Source: DATFCK01 sp963728975 (GTDB lineage: Bacteria; Verrucomicrobiota; Verrucomicrobiia; Chthoniobacterales; UBA10450). Taken from it: DNA of 64,000 nucleotides. The stretch covers positions 1,240,001-1,304,000 of the forward strand of contig CAVSMF010000001.1 in the NCBI GenBank assembly GCA_963728975.1, read 5' to 3'. This document shows positions 17,442 to 26,353 of this stretch, piece after piece; positions within the stretch are counted from its first letter, which is position 1; the number at the start of each line of letters is the position of its first letter. The position numbers were made by a program, and so were the translations under genes. The notes beneath the pieces were generated by a model that was not told where the DNA came from, searched no databases, and was given only the letters and a program-made list of their open reading frames with translations.

Positions 17442-17879
17442 CTACCGTGGATGGGCCCCGGGCGGAAACCACTGATAAAGCATCAGGTAAACCAGGACCC
17501 CGGTAACCGAGACATAAAGCCAGATCGGCATCGTCCAGCGGCCCAGCCGCCGATGCCGGTCCCACCGGCGCTGAAAAACCGGCACCAGGGTCACGATTAC
17601 CAATGGTAAAGTCACGAATGCCAGCAAGACGTGCGAAGCCAGAATTGGAAAATAAACCGCCGCCACCCATCCTCTGTACCCGGAAGAAATTTCCCCGACG
17701 TGCACATGATAGACAATGTAGCTGATGAGAAAGAGGGTTGAGGAAATGATTGCCGCAATCATGCACGGGACATGGCGTTGCCAGACGTTGCGGCGGATCC
17801 AAAACCAGCCCGCGGAAATAAAGACCGTGCTCACCGCATTGAGCGACGCATTAATTGCCGGCAAATCACTGATTGTCAT
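17442..17879 (-). CDS. DUF420 membrane protein
   Basis: The 145-residue protein has four hydrophobic helices. It carries the DUF420 signatures LPAINASLNAVSTVFISAGW near the start, then HVPCMIAAIISSTLFLISYIVYHV, and RWTMPIWLYVSVTGVLVYLM at the end. The family includes proteins associated with cytochrome oxidase assembly. The ATG at 17879 fits the family N-terminus better than the GTG-like extension upstream. That ATG lies inside a half copy of the TGTCAT-type repeat, so the repeat supplies the start codon. A Coa1-like gene exists at 50282-50833 but is not adjacent. Confidence 0.85.
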   Translation of the reverse strand: MTISDLPAINASLNAVSTVFISAGWFWIRRNVWQRHVPCMIAAIISSTLFLISYIVYHVHVGEISSGYRGWVAAVYFPILASHVLLAFVTLPLVIVTLVPVFQRRWDRHRRLGRWTMPIWLYVSVTGVLVYLMLYQWFPPGAHPR

Positions 17880-17900
17880 TTTGAGCGAGCGAAAGCGGGG
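17874..17900. repeat. half copy of the TGTCAT-ended repeat overlapping a gene start
   Basis: TGTCATTTTGAGCGAGCG matches the left arm of the elements at 48870 and 54318. On the opposite strand its CAT forms the ATG of the DUF420 gene. Confidence 0.5.
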
Positions 17901-18075
17901 CACCCCCCCGCCAGGGAACGGTTAAGTTACGGAATGCTTGTTAAATGGCTAAATTGTAAAAACGTTAAACTGGAAAGAGGCTTGAGCGGACCAAACAGTT
18001 TACAATCTAACCCTGTTAGCGATCCAAGACTTCAACGATTTAAGGTTGTAACAATTTAACGCTTCAATAGAACCC

Positions 18076-20463
18076 ATGCCTCCGGTCCTCGAACCACCCG
18101 GGATCGCTCCTCCCCGCCGGTCACGCAGTTTTTCCCTGCGATTGCTCATTAGCATCGGCAGATTTGTCGTCATCCTGGCGGTTTCAGGAGTTCTCGGAAG
18201 CGGATGGTACCTGGCCAAAAAAGGGTTTGGCCGGCAATGGCGGTCCCGGGTTGTCGAAGAACTGCACAAACGCGGGGTCGAAGCTTCCATTCGCCGCCTC
18301 ACCCTCAACCCCTTTCGTGGTCTCGTTGCCCAGGATGTGCGGATCTTCGATTACAAGAACCGCGAAAACACACTGGCCCGGATCAGCGAGATTTCTCTCG
18401 ATATCAATTACTCGGCTCTTCTTCATCATCGCCCGTTCCTCAACGCCGTCGACATTCGCAACGCCCAGGTTTCGCTGCCACTTCAGCGGGAGCGCGGCGA
18501 AAAACATCCGCCCAAGGCACAGCTGACGAATTTTCGCGCCCACGTCTATTTTCCACCGGAGCAAATTTACGTGAGCCAGGCCGACGGGATTTTTTGCGGG
18601 ATCCATGTCTCGGTCACCGGCCAGCTGATTAAGCGCGAGGATTATCAGACCTCTCCTCCGTCGGACGATCGGGAATGGAAAAGTCGTCTCCGCCTGCTTC
18701 AACGCGTCGTCACCGAGCTCCAGAAGTTCAATTTCCCGGCGGGGGCGCCTTCCTTGCAGGTCAAATTCAACGGCGACCTCGCCCGCCTCGAGGATGCCCG
18801 GGTTGAGGCCACGCTTAAGGGCGATCGAATCGTTCGCGATGGGTACGAAATACGGGACCTGCTGGTTGCCGCCGAATGGGTGGATCAAAAACTCAATGTC
18901 ACCGATTGCGAATGGAAAGATCGCGCCGGCGCCTTTTCCGGGCACGGGACCTGGAGTCGTCAGGAAAATGCCGTCCGGTTTGACCTCCGCAGCAGCATCG
19001 ATCCGAAATTATTTCTGCAAGCCTTCGGTCTCGGTGACGCTTTGAACGATGCGAACTTTTTCGCGCCGCCGGTGATCGAGGTCTCGGGGGATGCCGATTT
19101 CAAGCAGGAGCGCCCCCGGTGGAAAATCATTGGCCATGTCAGCGCCCCGAACTTCGCCTACCGGACCGTGGCTCTCAGCGATCTAATGGTCGATTTTTCC
19201 TGGGACGGTGAGCGGACATTCCTGCGCGATCTCCGGGTGCGCCATCGGAGCGGGGAGTTGGAAGCCAATTTGCTGGATGCCCCGAACGATTTTCGCCTGG
19301 ATATTCACAGCACAATCGATCCCGCCGCGGTCAAATCGGCTCTTTCACCGGGCGCCCGGGAAGTGCTCGACGACTGGCGATGGGCGCGCTCTCCGACGGT
19401 GGATCTGACTATTCGCGGGCCGGATCGCAACCCTGCAACCTGGACCGGCTCCGGGACGCTGGCTTTTGGCCGGGCCCGTTTTCGCGGGGCGTGGATGAAC
19501 AGCGCAACCGCCAAAATCCAGTTCGGAGACGGCGCTGTCACTTATGAGAATCTTCGAATCACCCGAAATGAAGGCGTCGGCACCGGTTCTTTCACCTACG
19601 ACTTCAAGAATCACGAAGTCCGCATCTCGAATATCAAGAGCTCTCTGTTTCCCGCGGAAATGATCGTTTGGATCGATCCCGACCTGGTCAAAACAATTAC
19701 CCCGTATCGATTCCGGCGTCCTCCCGTTATCCATGCCGATGGGGTTTACCAATTTGGCGGCGGGAAAAAGACCCGCCTTGTCCTCAAAGTCGATACTTCC
19801 TCCGGAATGAATTATACATTCCTCGGCAAAGCGCTGCCATTCGATTCTGTTTCGGCGACACTCCTATTCACCAACGACCACCTCGAAATCGCCGGCCTCG
19901 AAGCGCGCTTGTTTTCCGGAGATGTGCGGGGCCATGCCGACATTTCCCTGGCCCATGGCGATCCGCGCTATGACGCCGCCATCACCGCTAAAGCAGTCGA
20001 TTTCCCTCGTTTAACCGACCTTTACTACCATTTCAAAACCGCCCAGGGCCAACTCCAGGGAAAGTACCAGTTCAAGGGGTTGGGCACCGACACCCGCCGG
20101 ATGCAGGGCTCGGGAACGATCGAAGTGACTAACGGTAACGTCTTCGCTCTCCCCGTCTTCGGGCCGCTCTCGGAAATCTTGAACGCTATCGTTCCCGGAA
20201 GCGGCTACAGCATCGCCCACAAGGCAAACGCCACTTTCCTTGTCAAAGATGGAATCATTCACACGGACGATTTCGAGGCGGCCGGAAATCTCTTCAGCAT
20301 GCTCGGTCATGGCGATATCAACTTTCTCGACGATAAACTCAATTTCGATGTCCGAATGAGCGCGCACGGCCCGGGCGTGCTCCTGACCCCCATGTACAAG
20401 CTGTTTGAGTACGTCGGCCAGGGCAGCCTGAAAAAACCGAACTGGCACCCGAAACGGTTCTGA
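18076..20463 (+). CDS. AsmA/TamB-like envelope protein with AsmA-like C-terminal region
   Basis: This 795-residue protein has an N-terminal membrane anchor (residues 21-45, LLISIGRFVVILAVSGVLGS). A long beta-rich body follows, made of repeated strands such as VEASIRRLTLNPFRGLVAQD and ITRNEGVGTGSFTYDF. The end contains the AsmA_2-like block GQLQGKYQFKGLGTDTRRMQ, then GSGTIEVTNGNVFALPVFGPL and FEAAGNLFSMLGHGDINFLD. Such proteins span the periplasm and are tied to outer-membrane lipid transport or biogenesis in Gram-negatives. The reading frame runs clean through. The short gap before nfo suggests possible co-transcription. The exact role is unknown. Confidence 0.85.
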   Translation: MPPVLEPPGIAPPRRSRSFSLRLLISIGRFVVILAVSGVLGSGWYLAKKGFGRQWRSRVVEELHKRGVEASIRRLTLNPFRGLVAQDVRIFDYKNRENTLARISEISLDINYSALLHHRPFLNAVDIRNAQVSLPLQRERGEKHPPKAQLTNFRAHVYFPPEQIYVSQADGIFCGIHVSVTGQLIKREDYQTSPPSDDREWKSRLRLLQRVVTELQKFNFPAGAPSLQVKFNGDLARLEDARVEATLKGDRIVRDGYEIRDLLVAAEWVDQKLNVTDCEWKDRAGAFSGHGTWSRQENAVRFDLRSSIDPKLFLQAFGLGDALNDANFFAPPVIEVSGDADFKQERPRWKIIGHVSAPNFAYRTVALSDLMVDFSWDGERTFLRDLRVRHRSGELEANLLDAPNDFRLDIHSTIDPAAVKSALSPGAREVLDDWRWARSPTVDLTIRGPDRNPATWTGSGTLAFGRARFRGAWMNSATAKIQFGDGAVTYENLRITRNEGVGTGSFTYDFKNHEVRISNIKSSLFPAEMIVWIDPDLVKTITPYRFRRPPVIHADGVYQFGGGKKTRLVLKVDTSSGMNYTFLGKALPFDSVSATLLFTNDHLEIAGLEARLFSGDVRGHADISLAHGDPRYDAAITAKAVDFPRLTDLYYHFKTAQGQLQGKYQFKGLGTDTRRMQGSGTIEVTNGNVFALPVFGPLSEILNAIVPGSGYSIAHKANATFLVKDGIIHTDDFEAAGNLFSMLGHGDINFLDDKLNFDVRMSAHGPGVLLTPMYKLFEYVGQGSLKKPNWHPKRF

Positions 20464-20526
20464 CCATTGCGGATTGCGAATTGCGGAAGGACGCCCCGTT
20501 GTCGTGTCGAGATATCTCTTATTTAG

Positions 20527-21459
20527 ATGAAAAAATTACCGTCTCGGCCGCCACGCCCGTTACGGCCGCAATCGCCAGTTCGCGATTTGAAATCCGCGGT
20601 CCTTCTCGGCGCCCATATGTCGATTGGCGGCGGTGTCCACACCGCCATCGAACGCGCCTGCTCGATCCAGTGCACCACCATGCAAATGTTCGTGAAAAAC
20701 AACATGCAGTGGTTTGCCCGGCCGCTCCGCCGCGACGAGATCGTTTCCTTTACCAAACATCGGCAACGCCGCCAGCTCGCATCCGCTTTCGCCCACGCGA
20801 ATTACCTGATCAATCTGGCTGCCACCAACCCGCAATTTCACGCCAACTCCCTCCGCGCCCTGGCCGAAGAATTAACCCGAGCCGATCAACTGGAACTGCC
20901 TTTTCTCGTTCTGCATCCCGGAGCCCATCTCGGCCAGGGCGAAGAAGCCGGGCTCAATAAGATAGTCGATTCAATCGATGCGGTTTTCCGGGTAATTCCA
21001 AAAGTGAAAACGCGGATTGCGCTGGAAACCACCGCCGGCCAGGGATCCTGTCTCGGTCACACCTTCGAGCAGCTTGCTTACATTATCCAGAATGTGCGCG
21101 AACCGGAGCGTCTCTGCCTTTGCCTGGATACCGCCCACGTCTTCGCCGCCGGTTATGACATCGGGACGGAAACGGCTGTCCGGAAAATGTTTCTCCAGTT
21201 CGATCGTGTGATCGGCCTCGGCCGGCTGGCGGCCATTCACCTGAACGATTCCAAAACTCCGCGCGGTTCCCGGGTAGATCGCCACGAGCATATCGGCAAA
21301 GGCAAAATCGGTCTGGCCCCATTCCGCTTCATCATGCGCGACCGTCGTTTCCGCCAAATCCCCAAGGTGCTCGAGACACCGAAAGGCAAAGACCTGCGCG
21401 AAGACGTCGTAAATCTTAAGATCCTGCGCGGATTCGTTGGCAGAACGACGCCCAGGTAG
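20527..21459 (+). CDS. nfo: endonuclease IV (AP endonuclease)
   Basis: The 310-residue TIM-barrel zinc enzyme cleaves DNA at abasic sites in base-excision repair. Motifs are GAHMSIGGGVHTAIERA near residue 30, MQMFVKNNMQW, LVLHPGAHLGQGEEAG, IALETTAGQGSCLGHTFEQL, LCLDTAHVFAAGYDI, LAAIHLNDSKTPRGSRVDRH, and the final KVLETPKGKD. All metal-binding His/Glu/Asp blocks are present. The first 27 residues are an extra proline/arginine-rich leader. The real start could be nearer LLGAHMS. Confidence 0.95.
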   Translation: MKKLPSRPPRPLRPQSPVRDLKSAVLLGAHMSIGGGVHTAIERACSIQCTTMQMFVKNNMQWFARPLRRDEIVSFTKHRQRRQLASAFAHANYLINLAATNPQFHANSLRALAEELTRADQLELPFLVLHPGAHLGQGEEAGLNKIVDSIDAVFRVIPKVKTRIALETTAGQGSCLGHTFEQLAYIIQNVREPERLCLCLDTAHVFAAGYDIGTETAVRKMFLQFDRVIGLGRLAAIHLNDSKTPRGSRVDRHEHIGKGKIGLAPFRFIMRDRRFRQIPKVLETPKGKDLREDVVNLKILRGFVGRTTPR

Positions 21460-21462
21460 CGG

Positions 21463-21562
21463 AAGTTGAGAGTTGAGAGAACTCTCGCTGCGCTCGCTTT
21501 CGTTGAGAGTTGAACGTTGAGAGTTGAACGTTGAACGTTGAGCGTTGAGCGTTGATCGTTGA
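21463..21562. repeat. GTTGARC heptamer array with CGCTCGCTGCGCTCG-type palindrome
   Basis: After nfo, a segment with ctctcgctgcgctcgcttt is followed by about eight imperfect heptamers gttgaac/gttgagc up to 21560. The same two modules occur at 25697-25830 and 26354-26590. It lies just upstream of the isoprenylcysteine-methyltransferase-like gene and could affect its transcript, but no function is known. Confidence 0.75.
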
Positions 21563-21587
21563 TGGACCTCCTTCAGGGCCGAGCCTC

Positions 21588-22019
21588 ATGAAAACCTTGT
21601 CGTTGTTCGGTTACCTTATCATCGTCCTCGGAGTGTTTGGGCTGTGGCGAACCGGATCGCTTTTCGCTCACCATCCCTGGTTGCTCGCGCTCCAAATAGC
21701 TGCGGTAGGACTGATGATCTGGGCCCGGGCTGCTTTCGGTCTGCGCAGCTTCCATCCCGGAGCGAATCCGACCGCCGGGGGCCTGGTCACCACCGGTCCG
21801 TATCGATACATCCGGCACCCGATTTACGCATCGATCTGCTTGTTTTGCGCTGCCGGTCTCGCCCCGAACTTCAATATCCCGGCTCTGGGATTTTTCGGGG
21901 TGGTGATCGCTGGAGCGTTGATCCGGATCATGTGCGAAGAGCGGCTGCTCGTCCGGCAATACCCGGAATACAAAGAGTACTCCGGAAAAACCTCGCGGAT
22001 TATCCCGGGCATTTATTGA
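21588..22019 (+). CDS. isoprenylcysteine carboxyl methyltransferase (ICMT) family membrane protein
   Basis: The 143-residue integral membrane protein has three or four helices and the ICMT/PEMT C-terminal signature: VTTGPYRYIRHPIYASICLF, then RIMCEERLLVRQYPEYKEY. These motifs bind SAM and the substrate head. In bacteria the family methylates diverse small or lipid substrates, since prenylated proteins are absent; the substrate here is unknown. ATG 21588 is chosen because upstream codons fall in the repeat array. A longer relative, MddA-like, lies at 31823-32557. Confidence 0.85.
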   Translation: MKTLSLFGYLIIVLGVFGLWRTGSLFAHHPWLLALQIAAVGLMIWARAAFGLRSFHPGANPTAGGLVTTGPYRYIRHPIYASICLFCAAGLAPNFNIPALGFFGVVIAGALIRIMCEERLLVRQYPEYKEYSGKTSRIIPGIY

Positions 22020-22060
22020 AAAGGGTGAAGGGTAATCCGCAGCCCCTTTCCCACTTCCGT

Positions 22061-22417
22061 TCAGACTCCGCTCTCTCGAACGAACCAAGCCGGCTTCAGT
22101 TGCGCTAACGGCCCTTTCAGCTGCTCCAGTTCTCCCGCCGGGCCATGCAATTCCACTCGTATCAGATCGGCGATCTGCATCGCCTCTTTCAGGAGCGCAT
22201 CCACGTTGGCGAGATGAGCCAGGACCCCTTCCGCATCGACATATCCTTCGCGGCAGAAAACTTCATCGCCATTGATGGTGAAATCGTAAAACAGATTTTT
22301 GTTCTCGGTTTTCGCTTTCTCGACGAAAGCCGGCAGACTGGCCTTGAACGCCTCCAGCTTGCCGGGATGGACTTTGAAGTAGGGATGCAGACTGACAAAG
22401 TTGGAGATCCTTTTCAT
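22061..22417 (-). CDS. antibiotic biosynthesis monooxygenase-like (ABM) domain protein
   Basis: The 118-residue protein starts MKRISNFVSLHPYFKVHPGK. LFYDFTINGDEVFCREGYVD and AHLANVDALLKEAM follow, a pattern of the dimeric alpha/beta ABM fold used by small oxygenases and by stress proteins of unknown role. The ATG at 22417 overlaps the stop of the VOC gene (ATGA), so it ends a three-gene operon from 23213 to 22061. Substrate unknown. Confidence 0.65.
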   Translation of the reverse strand: MKRISNFVSLHPYFKVHPGKLEAFKASLPAFVEKAKTENKNLFYDFTINGDEVFCREGYVDAEGVLAHLANVDALLKEAMQIADLIRVELHGPAGELEQLKGPLAQLKPAWFVRESGV

Positions 22418-22776
22418 GGCTTTGGTTCTTCCGACCAGATCGCGCATTCGTTCCCGCCCGGTTCGGTGAAATGGAACCGACGGCCGCCCGGAAACGAGAA
22501 AATCTCAGCGGTAATTTTTCCGCCAAGATCGATCACTCGTTGCCGGACCTCTTCCAGGCGCGGGTGATAAAACACAACCAGGATTCCGCCCCCGGCCAGG
22601 GTCGATGCCTTATTTCCGCGAGAAAATCCGCCGGCGATGCGGCCATCCTCGAACGATGTGTAGTCCGGCCCGTAATCGGTGAATTTCCAGCCGAAAAGCT
22701 GCTCGAAGAACCGTTTGGAAGCGGCGGGATCGGTTGCTTGAAACTCGATGTAATCGATTTTGTTGGCGGCGCTCAT
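22414..22776 (-). CDS. VOC (glyoxalase/dioxygenase-fold) family protein
   Basis: The 120-residue protein has KIDYIEFQATDPAASKRFFE, then QLFGWKFTDYGPDYTSFEDG and the end GRRFHFTEPGGNECAIWSE. This is the two beta-alpha-beta-beta-beta modules of the vicinal oxygen chelate superfamily, in the glyoxalase/bleomycin-resistance-like group. Metal ligands cannot be fixed from sequence alone. It overlaps both neighbours by 4 bp (ATGA) and is the middle gene of a tight operon with the ABM protein and a secreted protein. Confidence 0.85.
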   Translation of the reverse strand: MSAANKIDYIEFQATDPAASKRFFEQLFGWKFTDYGPDYTSFEDGRIAGGFSRGNKASTLAGGGILVVFYHPRLEEVRQRVIDLGGKITAEIFSFPGGRRFHFTEPGGNECAIWSEEPKP

Positions 22777-23213
22777 TGTTCGATCTGGCCCTTCGCCTTT
22801 TGCCCTTCGCTCCTTCGCACCGTCAGGGTCGGATGGCCATCCACCTCCGCGTAGGTTGCTTCCGCCTTGCCATCGCTGCGTTTGAATCGCCGTTCCTTCG
22901 ATTTGTCATCCGCTATCCATTTCGCCCCGGCCGCATTCGCCTTGAGAAATCTGGCAATCTCTTTTTCGGAAAGATCCTTGCCGTTAAACCGGGAATATCT
23001 TTCCAGAATGCTATGGCGCTGGGCGAAAATGACGAAGTAGAGATACCGGTCCTTGTGATAAAGCACGCTGACGGTTCCATCGTCGAGGAGATGTCGCTCC
23101 ACCACGCTCCCGTAGGCATCTTCAATTTTGTCGTTGTCGTCGCCCAGGTTAGCCCGGACCGGACTCGAGCCCGCAACCATCATTAGAAGAACAACCGCGG
23201 CAAATCGCTTCAT
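22773..23213 (-). CDS. small secreted protein of unknown function
   Basis: From the ATG at 23213 the protein is 146 residues, with a signal peptide (MKRFAAVVLLMMVAGSSPVRA) that fixes this start over the longer frame. The mature part has YGSVVERHLLDDGTVSVLYH, KDRYLYFVIFAQRHSILERY and RSDGKAEATYAEVDGHPTLT. No family was recognised. It is probably periplasmic. It is the first gene of the operon that continues with the VOC and ABM genes through 4-bp overlaps. Confidence 0.65.
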   Translation of the reverse strand: MKRFAAVVLLMMVAGSSPVRANLGDDNDKIEDAYGSVVERHLLDDGTVSVLYHKDRYLYFVIFAQRHSILERYSRFNGKDLSEKEIARFLKANAAGAKWIADDKSKERRFKRSDGKAEATYAEVDGHPTLTVRRSEGQKAKGQIEQ

Positions 23214-23455
23214 ACACTCTGTTGTTGCGACAATCTTAGCAGGAATCAGCTGTCCCGCCGCTGTTCTCTTCATTTGGCGTTTGCGGTTCGGCGTTTTGCC
23301 CGGCCCCAACTCATCACCGGAGCCTTTTCCAGGTTAGGACTGCGTCAAACCCCGACCATTCGTTTACGGGAAAGGGGCCCCGTGGACCGCGACCGTCCGC
23401 CAAGGTCTGTTGTTTCCTGACCGCTTCGCTTAGCTTCCCGCTTCCTTCCCAATTC

Positions 23456-23752
23456 TTACCACGAGATGTGGATTTGCGCGCCGTTGACCTGTCCGAAAAC
23501 CGGCTGCACCAAAATGTCGCCATATTTCGAATCAACCCGCCACAGCGTGTAACCCGTGAGCGTCCCGGATGCTGTTCCAGCCCCGCTCTCGGAACTCTCT
23601 TGCCCCGACAGATTTGATTCCACGCCTTCCGACACGCTGGCCGATGACGCATGATCGAAAGAATCGGATCGGAAAAAATCGGTGTCTCCCGCCCGGACAC
23701 CCGAGAACGATGCACTAATTAAGATGAACAAGCCCACCGCTAACCGTTTCAT
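23456..23752 (-). CDS. small secreted protein, unknown function
   Basis: This 98-residue protein starts with a clear signal peptide (MKRLAVGLFILISASFSGVRA, cleavage after ARA-type site). The middle is a serine-rich, acidic low-complexity part, and the end is a conserved-looking GYTLWRVDSKYGDILVQPVF. It is probably exported. No family or partner is apparent. The gap of about 240 bp to the next operon suggests it is transcribed alone. Confidence 0.5.
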   Translation of the reverse strand: MKRLAVGLFILISASFSGVRAGDTDFFRSDSFDHASSASVSEGVESNLSGQESSESGAGTASGTLTGYTLWRVDSKYGDILVQPVFGQVNGAQIHISW

Positions 23753-23923
23753 CTGCTCCCCAGTGATTGATTCGGCTCTCCCGCTTCCCTTGGCTGTATC
23801 CCCTTGCGGAAGCGAACTCCGCGTCGCAATGCTCTTCTGCTTATCCTTCTGCCGTCGCCGGACGAGTTCCCGTTCCTACTGCCGTTGAAGATTGAACGTT
23901 GAGCATCCGCTCGCCATTCGGCG

Positions 23924-24550
23924 TTAACCTTTTCTCCTTCCCTCGAATCCGATCTTCCGCATTTCACCCTTCAGCGTTCCAAATGCTTCTTCCATATCCC
24001 GCCCGAAGGCCACCAGACCTCCGATGTGCGACGCCATCACAAAAATCTTTTTCCGTTTCAGATCGCTGCTCTCGAAAAGGTCTTTCACCGCATGGGCCAT
24101 TTCCGGTGTCCCATATGCAAATCCCTTCGGCGTAGCCGGGACCTTATCCAGAAGCTCCCCCCACAACTTCGTGTTGTGACAATGAATAACCGCGCAAACC
24201 CCTGGATCTGATTCATAGACAGCTGCGTGGGTCAGCGATTCGGAGGAGGCAATTCTCGCCCCCTCGCAGCGAAGCCAGTTCTTCGCGAAATCATATGCAA
24301 CCACTTTGGCGCAGTCGGCCGGCGCCAATTCTCCGATCCCGCCCGTGCCCGAGCCAGTGATGTAAAACCGCGACGTGCTCCCATCCCGAACACTTAAATT
24401 TCCGAAACCGATGCCGCTCTCGTCCGTGCCGATCATTCCGAGATCGAGAAGCCGCCGGCGGCATCGGTTGAGCTCGTCAAATCCATCGAAACCCGGGGTT
24501 TGCGCCGCCACCTGCTCGCACTTGAACTTTACCGAACCGGTTTCGCTCAC
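23924..24550 (-). CDS. class II aldolase/adducin family protein, methylthioribulose-phosphate metabolism
   Basis: The 208-residue zinc-dependent protein has the aldolase/dehydratase motifs ESGIGFGNLSVRDG, RFYITGSGTGGIGELAP, a His pair in VCAVIHCHNTKLWGELLD, and MASHIGGLVAFGRDMEE. It overlaps mtnA by 4 bp (ATGA). With MtnA upstream, it is likely either MtnB (dehydratase of methylthioribulose 1-phosphate) or the aldolase of the DHAP shunt, which splits 5-deoxyribulose- or methylthioribulose-phosphate. The sequence alone does not decide. No mtnC or mtnD was found nearby. Confidence 0.8.
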   Translation of the reverse strand: MSETGSVKFKCEQVAAQTPGFDGFDELNRCRRRLLDLGMIGTDESGIGFGNLSVRDGSTSRFYITGSGTGGIGELAPADCAKVVAYDFAKNWLRCEGARIASSESLTHAAVYESDPGVCAVIHCHNTKLWGELLDKVPATPKGFAYGTPEMAHAVKDLFESSDLKRKKIFVMASHIGGLVAFGRDMEEAFGTLKGEMRKIGFEGRRKG

Positions 24551-25653
24551 GACGCGCGTTCGGGAAAAAGTTTCAGAATGCTTTTCTCATCGGGTTTGCT
24601 AACGCCGCGCTCGGTAATGAGCCCGGTCACCAAGCGGCGCGGCGTGACATCAAAACCGTAGTTTGCCGCCGGGCTGTTTTCCGGCGCCACGCTCACTTCC
24701 AACAGTTCGCCGTCATGCCAGCCCTCCACCCGCTTTACTTCGTCCGGCCCGCGTTCCTCGATCGGAATTTCGGAGCCGTCTCGGATCGCCCAGTCAAATG
24801 AAGTCGAGGGCAACGCCACGTAGAACGGGATCTGGTTGTCGCGCGCCGCCAGCGCTTTCAAATACGTTCCGATCTTGTTCGCCACATCGCCGGCGCGGGT
24901 AGTTCGATCCGATCCGACAATGACCAGATCGACGTCGCCCCGTTGCATCAAATGCCCGCCCGCGGTGTCCGCGATAATTGTGTGCGGCACCCCGTGCTGA
25001 CCGAGCTCCCAGGCGGTGAGCTTGGATCCCTGGCTTCGTGGCCGGGTTTCGTCCACCCAGACATGGACCGCTAACCCGCGATCATGCGCCGCGTAAACCG
25101 GGGACAGCGCCGAACCGTAATCCACAAACGCGAGCCAACCGGCGTTGCAATGGGTCAGGACATTCACCGGCTCTCCGTTTTTTCGTTGGGCAATCTGCTC
25201 GATCAGATTCACTCCGTGCTGCCCGATCATCCGGCAATGTTCCTCATCTTCGGCGGCAATCTTTTTTGCCGTCTCTCTCGCGAGAACGATTTTTTCCTGG
25301 GGGGTTTTTCCTTTGGCGATGGCGATCAATTGGCGTTCAACCGCCCAGGCCAGGTTGACCGCGGTGGGTCTGGTCGCTTTAAGTTGCGCTGCCGCCTCGG
25401 CCAGATCTCGATCGAACGAACCGGCTCGGCTCGCCTCGATAGCCGCCAGATACATTCCGTAGCCCGCGCTCGCTCCAATCAAGCCCGCCCCGCGCACATG
25501 CATTTCCCGGATCGCGTTTGCCATCTGACCGACTGTGCGCACCTCCTCAATCACGAACCGGTGCGGCAAAAGTCGCTGGTCGATTATCTGCACCACCTGG
25601 TCATCGTCCGGGCTTAACCAGATCGTCCGAAAATGCTGTTTCCCCACCTTCAC
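24547..25653 (-). CDS. mtnA: S-methyl-5-thioribose-1-phosphate isomerase
   Basis: This 368-residue eIF2B-alpha-like protein converts the aldose to methylthioribulose 1-phosphate in methionine salvage. Signatures are REMHVRGAGLIGASAGYGMY near residue 50, LTHCNAGWLAFVDYGSALSP with the catalytic cysteine, VDETRPRSQGSKLTAWEL, and the catalytic aspartate in LVIVGSDRTTRAGDVANKIG. All are conserved. The 4-bp overlap with the class II aldolase indicates one transcript. Related eIF2B-type enzymes use other sugars, but the motif fit to MtnA is strong. Confidence 0.93.
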   Translation of the reverse strand: MKVGKQHFRTIWLSPDDDQVVQIIDQRLLPHRFVIEEVRTVGQMANAIREMHVRGAGLIGASAGYGMYLAAIEASRAGSFDRDLAEAAAQLKATRPTAVNLAWAVERQLIAIAKGKTPQEKIVLARETAKKIAAEDEEHCRMIGQHGVNLIEQIAQRKNGEPVNVLTHCNAGWLAFVDYGSALSPVYAAHDRGLAVHVWVDETRPRSQGSKLTAWELGQHGVPHTIIADTAGGHLMQRGDVDLVIVGSDRTTRAGDVANKIGTYLKALAARDNQIPFYVALPSTSFDWAIRDGSEIPIEERGPDEVKRVEGWHDGELLEVSVAPENSPAANYGFDVTPRRLVTGLITERGVSKPDEKSILKLFPERAS

Positions 25654-25696
25654 ATGTTGTTCCTGCGGCGCCGATAGTTTAGCAGCTGGGACAAAA

Positions 25697-25830
25697 GTTG
25701 ATAGTTGGGCAAAAGTTGATCGTTGAGAGAACGCTGGCTCGCGCTCGCTTTAGTTGGGCGTTGAACGTTGAACATTGGGCGTTTGACCCTTGGAGCTCCC
25801 CTGGTGATTGGCGTTTGGGGTTTGGGATTT
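25697..25830. repeat. composite intergenic repeat, second copy
   Basis: In order: gttgagagaacgctggctc, an imperfect palindrome (gctcgcgctcgctttag), heptamer-like gttgaac units, and the module TGGAGCTCCCCTGGTGATTG followed by gcgtttggggtttgggatttt. The same order occurs at 26354-26590. It lies between mtnA and the small membrane protein. Confidence 0.7.
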
Positions 25831-25893
25831 TCCCAGCCTCCGCTTCCCCCTGCTCATCTGGTTTCGGATCCGGTTTTCGATAACATTCTCCGC

Positions 25894-26340
25894 ATGTCCA
25901 AACGGCGCCGCAGCTTTTTCCATCGTCATTCCCTGAGCCTGGTCGCGATCGGGCTCCTGATCGTCTGGGTGATCGGTTACCGGCTACTCGATCCGTCCAC
26001 TCATCTGGGCGTGTTTTTCGGCAACGCCATCGCCGATTGGAGCGGTTCGGTCGTCATTATCCTGGGCACGAAATTTCTTTACGAAGTCGGCTCGGCCGAA
26101 AGCCGGCCGGTGAAAGGTAAGAAACCCACTCCCTGGCTCGATCTGCTTCATCGGCATTCGCTTTCGCTTTTCCTTATCATCACCGGGATCGGCTGGGTGT
26201 TTTTGTTTCTCCGGATGAGCCCCGAGAGCAAATGGGGTCAGGTGGTCGGCAATATCGTCTCCGAATGGGTCCAGATGAGCGGGCTGGTGTTCCTGACCAA
26301 ACGCCTGCTCGAAATCGGCTCCAAGGAAAGCCGCCGTTAA
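25894..26340 (+). CDS. small membrane protein with an internal duplication
   Basis: The 148-residue protein consists of two similar halves of about 65 residues. The first begins FHRHSLSLVAIGLLIVWVIG and ends FLYEVGSAESR; the second begins LHRHSLSLFLIITGIGWVFL and ends LLEIGSKESR. Each half has two membrane helices, giving four in all. The duplication is visible without alignment software. No family or function was recognised. ATG 25894 is chosen because upstream codons fall in the repeat. Confidence 0.7.
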   Translation: MSKRRRSFFHRHSLSLVAIGLLIVWVIGYRLLDPSTHLGVFFGNAIADWSGSVVIILGTKFLYEVGSAESRPVKGKKPTPWLDLLHRHSLSLFLIITGIGWVFLFLRMSPESKWGQVVGNIVSEWVQMSGLVFLTKRLLEIGSKESRR

Positions 26341-26353
26341 AAAAATTGACAGT

